Assembly: GCF_001043955.1 (NCBI RefSeq)
Contig: NZ_LABZ01000112.1
Span: 1-40,611 of the forward strand
Length of the DNA: 40,611 nucleotides
Origin: Methylobacterium tarhaniae
Lineage (GTDB): Bacteria > Pseudomonadota > Alphaproteobacteria > Rhizobiales > Beijerinckiaceae
Direction of reading: 5' to 3'
Shown: positions 8,461 through 16,706 of the stretch, one piece after another
How the letters are laid out: every line of letters starts with the position of its first letter
How positions within the stretch are numbered: position 1 is the first letter of the stretch
Notes under the pieces: model-generated
Databases searched by the model: none
Seen by the model: only the letters and a program-made list of their open reading frames with translations
What the model was told of the DNA's origin: nothing
Position numbers and translations under genes: made by a program

Positions 8461-8778
8461 ATGATCCTGGTCAGCGTGATGTATCCGGGCGGCGGCGACG
8501 CCCAGCCCTTCGATCTCGCCTACTACCTCAAGCACCACATGCCCCTCGTGCGCGAGCGCTGGTCGGGCATGGGCCTGGAAAAGGCGGAGGTGGTCAAGGC
8601 GAGCGGCACGCCCGACGGCAGCCCGGCGCCGTTCCAGGTGATCGCGCTCCTCACCTTCCGCTCGCTGGAGGACTTCCAGAAGGCGGGGGCGGCCCACGGC
8701 AAGGAGATCTTCGGGGACATCCCGAACTTCTTCAAGGGACAGCCGGTGGTGCAGATCAACGAGCCTCAGAGCTTCTGA
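8461..8778 (+). CDS. EthD family protein
   Basis: The 105-residue product has the dimeric alpha/beta-barrel look of the EthD family. Its N-terminus is ILVSVMYPGGGDAQPFDLAYYLKHHMPLVRE, its centre LLTFRSLEDFQKA and its end GQPVVQINEPQ. EthD proteins are small accessory or enzyme-like ferredoxin-fold proteins, first seen in an ether-degradation cluster; a reaction is rarely known. The next gene starts eight bases after the stop and is probably co-transcribed. No partner gene suggests a specific substrate. Confidence 0.85.
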   Translation: MILVSVMYPGGGDAQPFDLAYYLKHHMPLVRERWSGMGLEKAEVVKASGTPDGSPAPFQVIALLTFRSLEDFQKAGAAHGKEIFGDIPNFFKGQPVVQINEPQSF

Positions 8779-8786
8779 CGACTCCG

Positions 8787-9068
8787 ATGATCGACATCGT
8801 GAAGGTTCTCCGCGAGCAGCACCCGGATCTCGGCCCCTACGTCCTGGCCCTGCGCGAGCGGTCCGGGCTGGTGGCACCGGACGATCCGGACGCGCTCGCG
8901 CCCGAGGTGCGGGACTGGGCCGCCGCGGAGGCGCCCAGCACCGGCTTCAGCCGGCGCCGCGTGACCTACGCGCCGTTCCCGGGCCTGCCGGAGGAGACCC
9001 GCACCCTCAGCGTCGTCGCCTTCGACAGCGCCGCGGACCTCGCCCGCTTCGCCACCCGCTGGACCTGA
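8787..9068 (+). CDS. hypothetical protein, 93 residues
   Basis: This small acidic protein is not recognised. The ATG at 8787 follows the EthD-like gene by eight bases, so the two are likely an operon. The product is soluble, with no signal peptide or membrane segment. It has a conserved-looking C-terminal half (RRVTYAPFPGLPEETRTLSVVAFDSAADLARFATRW) that could form a small ferredoxin-like beta-alpha-beta unit. The reading frame runs further upstream, but that part overlaps the EthD gene in another frame and looks like shadow. Confidence 0.6.
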   Translation: MIDIVKVLREQHPDLGPYVLALRERSGLVAPDDPDALAPEVRDWAAAEAPSTGFSRRRVTYAPFPGLPEETRTLSVVAFDSAADLARFATRWT

Positions 9069-9071
9069 GCG

Positions 9072-9656
9072 TCAGCGACCCCGCACGGCGACGTCGCGCG
9101 GGATCGCGGGGGGACCGGCCAGCCGGGAGCTGAGGGTCAGCCCGAGATCGATGCAGAGCACGAGCAGGATGCCGGCGAGCAGCGCGATGACCGCGGCCTG
9201 GCCGCGGGGGCTGAACCCGGCCACCACGGCGCGCGGGCTCTCCGTCACCGGAAGCGGCGCGTCCCCGGGCTCCGGCACGGAGGCGCCCTCCGGCGGAGCC
9301 GGTACCGCCTCCAGAGGGCCGAAGCGGGGCCGGTAGCCGCCGACCGGTACCGTGATGCGTACCTCCAGCGCCTCGGCGTTCTGGGCATAGGCCTCGTCCA
9401 GCGCCCGCCGCAGGCGCCCGGCCTCGACACGGACGCTGGGATCGAGGCTCGGATCGAAATCGGGGCTGCGGCCGAGGGCCTGGGTGGCGATGGTGTAGGC
9501 CTTGATGGTCGCGCCGCGCCCGGCCAGTTCCTCCTCGACGACGAAGCGCAGGAAGCGCGCGAGCTTCGGCGAGCGCTGGAAGGGCGGCGCGCGCAGCACG
9601 ACTTCCAGGGTCTCGACCACGCGGTCGGCCGGAACCTCCTCCTCGGTCACGGACAT
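9072..9656 (-). CDS. membrane-anchored orphan of the adenylate-cyclase-type N-terminal domain
   Basis: The 194-residue product begins with a domain of about 110 residues (FQRSPKLARFLRFVV, LGRSPDFDPSLDPSVRVEAGRL, ITVPVGGYRPRF). This is familiar as the N-terminus of many alphaproteobacterial adenylate-cyclase-like and TPR proteins and may bind DNA through a winged helix. A Pro-rich linker and one membrane segment (about 153-176) follow, then about 18 residues. No cyclase or TPR part is present. The ATG at 9656 has GGAAGG eight bases upstream; a longer frame reaches 9794 but lacks similarity. Function is unknown; membrane-tethered regulation is an inference. Confidence 0.75.
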   Translation of the reverse strand: MSVTEEEVPADRVVETLEVVLRAPPFQRSPKLARFLRFVVEEELAGRGATIKAYTIATQALGRSPDFDPSLDPSVRVEAGRLRRALDEAYAQNAEALEVRITVPVGGYRPRFGPLEAVPAPPEGASVPEPGDAPLPVTESPRAVVAGFSPRGQAAVIALLAGILLVLCIDLGLTLSSRLAGPPAIPRDVAVRGR

Positions 9657-9732
9657 CGCACTGCCTTCCCGCGCGGCCGGAGGCGTGCCCCGGCCCGTCG
9701 CCTGGTCCGCGCTGCCGGAGGCAGCGAACCAC

Positions 9733-9776
9733 CTAACACTCCTGAGTAGTATAGCGGTGGGATCGCAGGATGTTAG
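9733..9776 (-). promoter_or_regulatory. inverted repeat around a candidate promoter of the orphan-domain gene
   Basis: CTAACACTCCT (9733-9743) and AGGATGTTAG (9767-9776) form an inverted repeat with one inserted base and a 23-base loop. On the minus strand a good -10 box, TATACT (9748-9753), lies between the arms, and the right arm covers the -35 position. This is the layout of a repressor-controlled promoter about 90 bases upstream of the ATG at 9656. Confidence 0.45.
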
Positions 9777-9849
9777 TCCCTGAAAGGCCGTCATGCGGTC
9801 CGTCCTGGGGACAGGTCGTGCGAGGACGGGGCAGGCGGCTCGGCCGGGC

Positions 9850-10080
9850 TCAATCGGTGCGAGGCGGGAAGGGGACGGTGAAGAGCAGCTTCCGCGCCTC
9901 GTCGCGCACCTCGACGCGCCAGGCGCGCCAATCGATCCGCGTGGCTTCCGGGCCGTTCATCGCGTCGGCGATCAGGGTCTGCGCCTGCTGATGCGCATCG
10001 CCCAGGTCGCAGCAATCCAGCCCGGCCTCATCCGGCACGCTCTGCACCGAGTCCATGATATCGAAGAAGTAGCGGGGCAA
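9850..10080 (-). CDS. DUF6894 family small protein
   Basis: The 76-residue product begins PRYFFDIMDSVQSVPDEAGLDC, the usual opening of the small DUF6894 proteins abundant in Methylobacterium and other Rhizobiales. It continues with DLGDAHQQAQTLIADAM and ends WRVEVRDEARKLLFTVPF. The role is unknown. The family normally starts M-PRYFF; here that position is a TTG codon (10078-10080), so a TTG start is proposed. The open frame extends 56 codons further upstream to 10248, without family similarity and into a palindrome. Confidence 0.75.
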   Translation of the reverse strand: MPRYFFDIMDSVQSVPDEAGLDCCDLGDAHQQAQTLIADAMNGPEATRIDWRAWRVEVRDEARKLLFTVPFPPRTD

Positions 10081-10243
10081 GGCGGCTCGGACTCGAAGCT
10101 TTGGCTGAATGGGAGATGAGGAACACCATCGTTTTGCCCATCGCCGACCATGGCCTGCGCAGCAAATCCGATGATGACCTGTTAGGCTCAGTACGTTGAA
10201 ACGGAGTCCGCCCGGCAAAGTTCCGCTTCCTACTCGACGGGCA

Positions 10244-10278
10244 GGCATAGGCCGTCCGGTCTAGAGACGGCCTATGCC
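10244..10278. repeat. 13-bp perfect inverted repeat
   Basis: GGCATAGGCCGTC (10244-10256) is mirrored exactly at 10266-10278 around a nine-base loop. It lies 40 bases past the end of the minus-strand gene at 10318-10740 and could be its terminator, but no T-run follows on either strand. An operator or an mRNA processing stem is also possible. Confidence 0.7.
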
Positions 10279-10317
10279 GTGTGATCTTTGCCTCGTCATC
10301 GTCGGCTGGCCCGGGAC

Positions 10318-10740
10318 TCAGTGGGCCTCCCGGTCCGCGGCGCCGCGCCAGGCGGGCTGCCGGTCATGGGCCGTCAGGGTATCGCGGGAGGCCGGCCTGC
10401 CCGCCTCCGCCGCGGCTGTCCGCAAGCCGGCTGCCAAGCCTGGTCCCAAGCCTGGTCCCAATCCGGCTCCCAAGCCCGCTCCGAGGGCGCGCCCGGCCTC
10501 CGCGCCGGCAGCCTCGACCACCCGGGCGCGCACCGAGTCGGGCAGCGCGTCGAGGATCGGGCCGGCGACCTCCGCGAGCACCGGGGAAGCCTGCGCCGTG
10601 GAGGCTTGTGCCGAAGGAGCTTTTCCCGGAGAGGGCTGAGCCCTCCCCGCCGGGACCGGTCCCGGCGCCTCGCCGAGACGCAAAGGCGACAGATAGTAGA
10701 TCGCGCCGATCACCAGCCCGGCCCGCAGCCAGAAGGCCAT
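10318..10740 (-). CDS. hypothetical membrane-anchored protein with GxGL repeats
   Basis: The 140-residue product is not recognised. The chosen ATG at 10740 is preceded by a GGGGG-containing stretch and gives MAFWLRAGLVIGAIYYLSPLR, one N-terminal membrane segment. An Ala/Pro linker, a helical stretch (LAEVAGPILDALPDSVRARVVEAAGAEAG) and a glycine-zipper-like run of about four GAGL/GPGL units follow. The repeat is exact at DNA level (10434-10481). In-frame upstream starts up to 10881 exist. Nothing in the neighbourhood suggests a function. Confidence 0.6.
   Translation of the reverse strand: MAFWLRAGLVIGAIYYLSPLRLGEAPGPVPAGRAQPSPGKAPSAQASTAQASPVLAEVAGPILDALPDSVRARVVEAAGAEAGRALGAGLGAGLGPGLGPGLAAGLRTAAAEAGRPASRDTLTAHDRQPAWRGAADREAH
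10434..10481. repeat. four tandem 12-bp units inside the GxGL gene
   Basis: The units are CCAAGCCTGGTC twice, then CCAATCCGGCTC and CCAAGCCCGCTC. The 12-base period keeps the frame and encodes GxGL on the minus strand. Such a run can expand or contract by replication slippage without frameshift. Confidence 0.75.
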
Positions 10741-10935
10741 CCCGTACCCCCGCTCATCCATCGTCCTCGCGACGGCGCGACCGTGGGCGGAAATCGTGAA
10801 GCGTTTGCCGTCCGGGCGGTGGCGATCCGCCGACATGCCTAACGGCCGCGACCGCGCGGCGCCCCGCGATCCTGTTCGCAACTCGCGCGAGGGGCTTCAA
10901 TTTTTCTGAGTATCCTGCTCAAGCGATTTGATCTT

Positions 10936-10963
10936 TTCGACAAGGGCGGCCTCCGCCTAGAAT
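10936..10963 (+). promoter_or_regulatory. candidate promoter of fhs
   Basis: TTCGAC (10936-10941), a 16-base spacer and TAGAAT (10958-10963) lie about 55 bases before the fhs ATG. The stretch is clearly less GC-rich than its surroundings. The -35 match is imperfect. Confidence 0.35.
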
Positions 10964-11017
10964 CCTCGCCACGCCAAGCCGCTTCCCCCGGCTCCAGAAC
11001 AACGATCGGGACCCAGG

Positions 11018-12706
11018 ATGTCCGAACCCTTGCCGACCGACATCGAGATCGCCCGCGCGGCCACCCTGCAGCCCATCACCGCGATTGCCCGGCGGATCGG
11101 CATCCCCGACGAGGCCCTGCACCCATACGGCCGGCACATCGCCAAGATCGACCATGCCCACATCCAGGGCCTGGAGGCGCAGCCCGAGGGCAAGCTGATC
11201 CTGGTGACGGCGATCAGCCCGACCCCGGCCGGCGAGGGCAAGACCACCACCACGGTGGGTCTGGGCGACGCGCTCAACCGCATCGGCCGCAAGACGGTGA
11301 TCTGCCTGCGCGAGCCGTCCCTCGGTCCCTGTTTCGGCATGAAGGGCGGGGCGGCCGGCGGCGGCAAGGCCCAGGTCGTGCCGATGGAGGCGATCAACCT
11401 CCATTTCACGGGCGATTTCCACGCCATCACCTCGGCCCACAGCCTCGCTGCCGCGCTGATCGACAACCACATCTACTGGGGCAACCCGCTCGGGATCGAC
11501 CTGCGCCGGGTGGCGTTCCGGCGCGTCCTCGACATGAACGACCGGGCCCTGCGCAACATCACCCAGAGCCTCGGCGGCGTCGCCAACGGCTATCCGCGCG
11601 AGGACGGCTTCGACATCACGGTCGCCTCCGAGGTGATGGCGGTGTTCTGCCTCGCCCGCGACCTCGCCGACCTGGAGGCGCGCCTCGGCCGGATCGTGGT
11701 GGCGGAGAACCGCGACCGGAAAGCCGTGACCCTCGCCGACCTGAAGGCCACCGGCGCCATGACGGTGCTGCTCAAGGACGCGCTGCAGCCGAACCTCGTC
11801 CAGACCCTCGAAGGCAGCCCGGCGCTGATCCATGGCGGGCCCTTCGCCAACATCGCCCATGGCTGCAACTCGGTGATCGCGACCCGCGCGGGCCTCAGGC
11901 TCGGCGACTACGTGGTGACGGAGGCCGGCTTCGGCGCCGATCTCGGGGCGGAGAAGTTCTTCGACATCAAGTGCCGGCAGGCGGGGTTGAGCCCCTCCGC
12001 GGTGGTGATCGTCGCGACGGTGCGCGCCCTCAAGATGCATGGCGGCGTCGCCAAGTCGGAACTCGGCACCGAGAACGTCGCGGCGCTGGAGCGGGGCTTC
12101 GCCAACCTCGCCCGCCACGTCGAGAACGTGCGCCGCTTCGGCGCGCCGGTGGTGGTGGCGGTCAACCACTTCCACGCGGACACGGAGGCCGAGCACGCGG
12201 CCCTCAAGGCGCTCTGCCGCGACCGCCTCGACGTCGAGGCGATCACCTGCCGCCACTGGGCCGAGGGCGGCGCCGGGGCCGAGGGCCTCGCCCATGCCGT
12301 CGCGGCCCTGGCCGACGGCGGATCGGCCGCGACGCCGCGCTTCGTCTACCCGGACGCGATGCCGCTCGAGGACAAGATCCGCACCATCGCTCAGACGCTC
12401 TACGGCGCCGCCGACATCCAGGTGGAATCGAAGGCGGCGGCCAAGCTCGCGGCCTTCGAGCAGGCCGGCCACGGCCACCTGCCGGTCTGCATGGCCAAGA
12501 CCCAGTACTCGTTCTCCACCGACCCGACCCTGATGGGCGCGCCGAGCGGCCACGTGGTGGCCGTGCGCGACGTGCGCCTGTCGGCCGGAGCCGGCTTCGT
12601 GGTGGCGATCTGCGGGGAGATCATGACCATGCCGGGCCTGCCGAAGGTGCCCGCCGCAGAGGGCATCCACCTCGATGCCCAGGGGCGGATCGAGGGGCTG
12701 TTCTGA
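11018..12706 (+). CDS. fhs: formate-tetrahydrofolate ligase
   Basis: The enzyme joins formate to tetrahydrofolate with ATP to give 10-formyl-THF, the entry of C1 units into assimilation in methylotrophs (FtfL) and into purine and serine synthesis. The 562-residue length is normal. The ATP loop [18 protein letters not shown] lies near residues 69-86 and the family motif [19 protein letters not shown] near 98-116. Later blocks include [20 protein letters not shown] and the C-terminal [15 protein letters not shown]. It is a single-gene unit facing the gpsA end of the tsaD operon. In Methylobacterium this enzyme is needed for growth on C1 compounds (established knowledge). Confidence 0.98.
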   Translation: MSEPLPTDIEIARAATLQPITAIARRIGIPDEALHPYGRHIAKIDHAHIQGLEAQPEGKLILVTAISPTPAGEGKTTTTVGLGDALNRIGRKTVICLREPSLGPCFGMKGGAAGGGKAQVVPMEAINLHFTGDFHAITSAHSLAAALIDNHIYWGNPLGIDLRRVAFRRVLDMNDRALRNITQSLGGVANGYPREDGFDITVASEVMAVFCLARDLADLEARLGRIVVAENRDRKAVTLADLKATGAMTVLLKDALQPNLVQTLEGSPALIHGGPFANIAHGCNSVIATRAGLRLGDYVVTEAGFGADLGAEKFFDIKCRQAGLSPSAVVIVATVRALKMHGGVAKSELGTENVAALERGFANLARHVENVRRFGAPVVVAVNHFHADTEAEHAALKALCRDRLDVEAITCRHWAEGGAGAEGLAHAVAALADGGSAATPRFVYPDAMPLEDKIRTIAQTLYGAADIQVESKAAAKLAAFEQAGHGHLPVCMAKTQYSFSTDPTLMGAPSGHVVAVRDVRLSAGAGFVVAICGEIMTMPGLPKVPAAEGIHLDAQGRIEGLF

Positions 12707-12721
12707 GCCTCCCGAGCCTTC

Positions 12722-12748
12722 GCGGGCCTGTTTCAGACCTCGGCCCGC
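12722..12748. terminator. GC inverted repeat between convergent fhs and gpsA
   Basis: GCGGGCC (12722-12728) and GGCCCGC (12742-12748) are complementary with a 13-base loop, and the gpsA stop codon falls in the loop. It could serve as a weak two-way terminator; no T-run is present. Confidence 0.3.
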
Positions 12749-13728
12749 AGGGGGCGGCTGAGCAGGTCCGCGATCGCCGCGTCGAGGCTGAGCGCGCCGG
12801 AGAGCAGCCCCGCCACCGCCTCGGCGACCGGCATCTCGACGTCCCGCCGGCGGGCGAGGGCGACCAGACCCTGCGCGGTGAGGGCGCCTTCCGCGAGCTT
12901 GCCGCCGGAGGCTTCCTCGAGGCTCGCACCCCGCCCCAGGCGTTCGCCGAAGGCGAAGTTGCGTGACTGGGCCGAGGCGGCGCTGAGCACGAGGTCGCCG
13001 AGGCCGGAGAGGCCCATCAGGGTCTCCGGTCGGGCGTCCCAGGCGCGCGCGAAGCGCATCAGCTCGGCGAAGCTGCGGGCGACGAGGGCGGCCCGGGCGC
13101 TCTCGCCGAGACCCCGGCCGATCGCCGCGCCGCAGGCGATGGCGAGCACGTTCTTGGCCGCCCCGCCGATCTCGACCCCGCGCGGGTCGCTGCCGTGATA
13201 GACCCGGAAGGTCGGCCCGGACAGGGCCGCGGCGAGATGCGCCGCCAGCGCGTGGTCGCGGCTCGCCAGGGTCACGGCGGTGGGCAGCCCGCGAGCGACG
13301 TCGGCCGCGAAGCTCGGGCCCGACAGGACCGCGATCGGGGCGCCCGGCGCGGCCTCTGCGGCGACGTCGGTCAGGAAGGCGTCGGTGCCGCGCTCGATGC
13401 CCTTGGCGCACAGGATCAGCGCGGCGTCCGGCCGCAGGTGCGGGCGCAAGGTGCCCAGCACGCTTCTCAACGTCTGGGCCGGCGTCACCACCAGCACCGC
13501 CTCGGCCCCGGCGAGGTCCGAGGCGGCGGCGGTCGGGAGCACGCCCGGATGCAGCATCACGCCGGGGAGGTGGCGGGCATTCTCGCGGGTGCGCGCCATG
13601 GCGGCGGCGCTCGCGTCGTCGCGCATCCACAGCACCACGGGCCGCGGTGCCGCCGCCGCGGCGGCGTTGGCGAGGGCCGTGCCCCAGGCGCCGCCGCCCA
13701 GGACCGCGATCGGGCCGATGGGGCTCAT
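12733..13728 (-). CDS. gpsA: NAD(P)H-dependent glycerol-3-phosphate dehydrogenase
   Basis: The enzyme reduces dihydroxyacetone phosphate to sn-glycerol-3-phosphate for phospholipid synthesis in the cytoplasm. The 331-residue product opens with the Rossmann motif IAVLGGGAWGTALA. It carries ILCAKGIERGTDAFL, VLSGPSFAADVARGLPTAV, and VEIGGAAKNVLAIACG with the catalytic Lys. The C-terminal block is GLGDLVLSAASAQSRNFAFG. The ATG at 13728 overlaps the stop of the upstream acetyltransferase gene (ATGA), so it is the last gene of a coupled three-gene operon. Confidence 0.97.
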   Translation of the reverse strand: MSPIGPIAVLGGGAWGTALANAAAAAAPRPVVLWMRDDASAAAMARTRENARHLPGVMLHPGVLPTAAASDLAGAEAVLVVTPAQTLRSVLGTLRPHLRPDAALILCAKGIERGTDAFLTDVAAEAAPGAPIAVLSGPSFAADVARGLPTAVTLASRDHALAAHLAAALSGPTFRVYHGSDPRGVEIGGAAKNVLAIACGAAIGRGLGESARAALVARSFAELMRFARAWDARPETLMGLSGLGDLVLSAASAQSRNFAFGERLGRGASLEEASGGKLAEGALTAQGLVALARRRDVEMPVAEAVAGLLSGALSLDAAIADLLSRPLRAEV

Positions 13729-14609
13729 GCAGCGTCTCCCGCCATGAAGTCCGCCGCCGCCAGCCGATAGAGCCGATGCGGCCGCAAGGGGTGGCCCTCG
13801 GGCAGGGCCGGATGGTCGAAGCCGCCGGTCTCCGTCATGCCGAGGCGCTCCATCACCCGGCGCGAAGGGGCGTTCAGATCGGCCGTATAGGCCACGACCT
13901 CCGTCAGCGCGCAACGGGAGAAGGCGTCGGCGAGCGCGGCCCGCGCGCCACGCACGGCGAAGCCCCGGCCCCAGGCGTGCCGGGCGAGGCGCCAGCCGAT
14001 CTCGACCAGGCCCGTTTCCTGGCCGATCAGGGTCCCGAGCGGCAGCGGCCGGGCCGGTCGCCAGCAGCCGACGAAGCCGCAGAACCCCTCCGGCGCCTCG
14101 ACCACCCAGGGGCCGAACCCGTCCTCGTCGAAGCGCCGGGCCAGCGCCCGGGCCTCGATCTGGCTCTCGCGCGCGGTCTTGGGGGCGGGGAAGAACCGCA
14201 TCACCTCCGGGTCGGCGCAGAGCGCCGCGAAGGGCGCGTCGTCGGCGAGGCGCCAGCGCCGCAGGGAGAAGCCCTCGCCCGGAAGGCTCCGGGGCGCCGG
14301 CGGGACCGAGCGCTTGCGCCGCCACAGCAGCGAGCGGTGGTTGAGGGCGGCGAGGTCCTGCCGGCCGGCCAGCACCGCCTCGCCGAGGCTCACCGCCAGG
14401 GCCAGCCGCTCGGGCGGCATGTTGGCCCAGGCGGGCGGGGCGACGCTCTCGCGCCAGGGCCCGCCGCAGGCATTGTCGAGCAGGATGCGGGCGAAGCAAT
14501 GGTTGCGCGAGACCGGCCAGTCCGGATGCTCGCGCGCGGCGTCCGGCAGGCGCTCGTCGACCAGGGCCCGCCAGCGGCGCTGCTGCGCCTCGGCCTCCGC
14601 GGGGCTCAT
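13725..14609 (-). CDS. GNAT N-acetyltransferase fused to an extra N-terminal domain
   Basis: The 294-residue product has a C-terminal GNAT domain of the RimJ-like type (about 113-285: [18 protein letters not shown], then [21 protein letters not shown] with the acetyl-CoA loop, and [13 protein letters not shown]). The first 110 residues are a separate domain ([50 protein letters not shown]). This part resembles small stand-alone conserved alphaproteobacterial proteins known to me only as hypothetical. Both ends overlap neighbours by ATGA, with tsaD upstream and gpsA downstream, so the three are translated as a unit. The substrate is unknown. Confidence 0.88.
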   Translation of the reverse strand: MSPAEAEAQQRRWRALVDERLPDAAREHPDWPVSRNHCFARILLDNACGGPWRESVAPPAWANMPPERLALAVSLGEAVLAGRQDLAALNHRSLLWRRKRSVPPAPRSLPGEGFSLRRWRLADDAPFAALCADPEVMRFFPAPKTARESQIEARALARRFDEDGFGPWVVEAPEGFCGFVGCWRPARPLPLGTLIGQETGLVEIGWRLARHAWGRGFAVRGARAALADAFSRCALTEVVAYTADLNAPSRRVMERLGMTETGGFDHPALPEGHPLRPHRLYRLAAADFMAGDAA

Positions 14610-15685
14610 CCGGCGGAGCGGCCGTCTGCCGGAGCGGAATCCCTGGCGAGGTCCTTGGCTTGGGCGAAGGGCCAGCGCGGCCGGGCCGGCGCGGTGATGT
14701 CGTCGGTGAGGCCGAGCCGCAGACGCTCGATCCCGGCCCAGGCGATCATCGCGCCGTTGTCGCCGCAGAGCGGCAGGGGCGGGGCGACGAGGGGCAGCCC
14801 GGCCTCGCCCGCCTGGCGGGCGAGCGCCCGCCGCAGGGCGCCGTTGGCGGCGACGCCGCCGGCCGCCACAAGAGCGGTCGGGTGGCCGGCGACGGGGCCG
14901 AAATCGCGTAAGGCCACCCGCACCCGGTCGACCACCACGTCGACGACGGCCGCCTGGAAGCTGGCGCAGAGATCGGCGACGTCTTGGCCGGCGAGGGGGG
15001 CGATGCGCTCCGCCTCGATCCGGAGCGCGGTCTTCAGGCCCGACAGGGAAAAGTTCGGCTCGCGCCGGCCGAGCATCGGCCGCGGCAGGGCGAAGCGCTC
15101 CGGGTTGCCGCTCTCGGCGGCGCGCTCGACCTCCGGCCCGCCCGGATAGGCCAGCCCCAACAGCTTCGCCACCTTGTCGAAGGCCTCGCCGATGGCGTCG
15201 TCGATGGTGCCGCCGAGCCGGACATACTCGCCGACCCCTTTCACGGCCACGAGCTGGGTGTGGCCGCCGGAGGCGAGGAGCAGCAGGTACGGGAAGGCGA
15301 GGCCGTCGGTCAGCCGGGCGGTGAGGGCATGGGCCTCCAGGTGGTTGACCGCGATGAGGGGCTTTCGCGAGACCAGCGCCAGGGTCTTGCCGGTGACGAG
15401 GCCGACCAGCACGCCGCCGATCAGGCCCGGCCCCGCCGCGACCGCGACGCCGTCGAGATCGGCGAGCCGCATCCCCGCATTGTCCAGCGCCCGGGCGATC
15501 AGCCGGTCCAGCACCTCGACATGGGCGCGGGCGGCGATCTCCGGCACCACCCCGCCATAGGCGGCGTGCTCGGCGATCTGGCTGAGCACCTCGTTGGAGC
15601 GGATCGCGCCGCGACCGTCCTCCTCCACCGTCACGATCGCGGCCGCGGTCTCGTCGCAGGTGGTCTCGATCCCGAGAACGTTCAT
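14606..15685 (-). CDS. tsaD: tRNA N6-adenosine threonylcarbamoyltransferase TsaD
   Basis: The enzyme transfers threonylcarbamoyl to A37 of ANN-decoding tRNAs, with TsaB and TsaE as partners. The 359-residue product starts [18 protein letters not shown]. It shows the metal-binding [56 protein letters not shown] and the late [12 protein letters not shown]. The ATG at 15685 is the family start; a longer frame to 16471 is antisense to hemD. It is the first gene of the tsaD-GNAT-gpsA operon and diverges from hemD, an arrangement common in Rhizobiales. Confidence 0.98.
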   Translation of the reverse strand: MNVLGIETTCDETAAAIVTVEEDGRGAIRSNEVLSQIAEHAAYGGVVPEIAARAHVEVLDRLIARALDNAGMRLADLDGVAVAAGPGLIGGVLVGLVTGKTLALVSRKPLIAVNHLEAHALTARLTDGLAFPYLLLLASGGHTQLVAVKGVGEYVRLGGTIDDAIGEAFDKVAKLLGLAYPGGPEVERAAESGNPERFALPRPMLGRREPNFSLSGLKTALRIEAERIAPLAGQDVADLCASFQAAVVDVVVDRVRVALRDFGPVAGHPTALVAAGGVAANGALRRALARQAGEAGLPLVAPPLPLCGDNGAMIAWAGIERLRLGLTDDITAPARPRWPFAQAKDLARDSAPADGRSAG

Positions 15686-15799
15686 GGCGTGCGTGTGGTC
15701 TCGCGAGGGGGCTGGCACGCCGCGCGGCGGCCGGTATGGTGACCCAGATAACCCGTCGGCGAGGGGCCGGCCAAGGGGGGACGCCGTGGGGGAGGGCGC

Positions 15800-16585
15800 G
15801 TGACGCGGGCGACGGAGTGCGGGACCGCCCTCAGGGTCTGGGTCGCGCGGCCCCTGCCGGCCGGCGCGCGCACGGCCGGGCGCGTCGGCGCCCTCGGTCA
15901 CCGTCCACTCCTCGCCCCGGTGCTGGACCTGGCGCTCAGCGGCGCGCCGGCCCCGGAGGGCCCGTTCGACGCCCTGATCCTGACCAGCGCGAGCGCGGTG
16001 CCGGCCCTGGCGGGCTCCCGCCTCGCGGCCCTGCCGGCCTATTGCGTCGGCACCCGCACGGCCGAAGCGGCGCGGGCGGCGGGGCTCGGCCCCGTCCACG
16101 AGGCCGGGGGCGACGCCCTGGCCCTGGCGGAGCTGATCGGCCGCGACCTGCCGCGGGGCGCGCGCCTCGTCCACGCCGCCGGGCGCGAGCGCAAGGACGA
16201 GCCCGGCGACACCCTGTCCGCCCGCGGCTACCGGCTCACGGCCTGGATCGCCTACGCGGCCCGGCCCCTGCCGGCCCTGCCGGCGCCGGTGGCGGAGGCC
16301 CTGGACGATGACGGCCTCGACGCAGCCTTGCACTATTCCCGGCGCAGCGCCGCGACGGCCCTGGGGCTCGCCCGGGCGGCGGGGCGGGAGGAACCGTTTC
16401 GCCGCCTGGCGCATCATTGCCTGTCGGCGGACGTGGCCGCGCCCCTGGTCGCGGCCGGGATCGTGTCCCATGTCGTCGCGGCGCGGCCGGACGAGGAGAC
16501 CCTCCTGGCCGGCCTGCGCCCCATTCGACAGGACAGTGACGCAGAGGCGTCGCCGGCCCTTCGCCCGGGCCGGGAGCGATGCTAA
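15800..16585 (+). CDS. hemD: uroporphyrinogen-III synthase
   Basis: The enzyme cyclises hydroxymethylbilane to uroporphyrinogen III for haem, cobalamin and bacteriochlorophyll. The family has low identity, but this 261-residue product has the expected two-domain pattern. Signs are [33 protein letters not shown], then [44 protein letters not shown] and [14 protein letters not shown]. It starts at a GTG with GGAGGG upstream. Its place divergent to tsaD and upstream of mic60-like and hemY-like genes is decisive. hemC, usually just upstream in related genomes, is absent here. Confidence 0.9.
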   Translation: MTRATECGTALRVWVARPLPAGARTAGRVGALGHRPLLAPVLDLALSGAPAPEGPFDALILTSASAVPALAGSRLAALPAYCVGTRTAEAARAAGLGPVHEAGGDALALAELIGRDLPRGARLVHAAGRERKDEPGDTLSARGYRLTAWIAYAARPLPALPAPVAEALDDDGLDAALHYSRRSAATALGLARAAGREEPFRRLAHHCLSADVAAPLVAAGIVSHVVAARPDEETLLAGLRPIRQDSDAEASPALRPGRERC

Positions 16586-16706
16586 GGGACGATGAATCAG
16601 TGCGCGGCCCGGGCGGGATCCTGCCCTGCGGTCACGCTCACGCCGAGCCGATCAGGCCGCCTTCCGGCGCGCCCCGGCCCGGCCCCAGAGGTGAGGATCT
16701 TCGGCC

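Noticed and set aside
10919..13630. Very long minus-strand open frame of 903 codons opposite fhs
   Set aside because: Antisense shadow of fhs and gpsA in high-GC DNA. Its composition is Arg/Gly/Ala-heavy with no domain, while both sense genes are clear.
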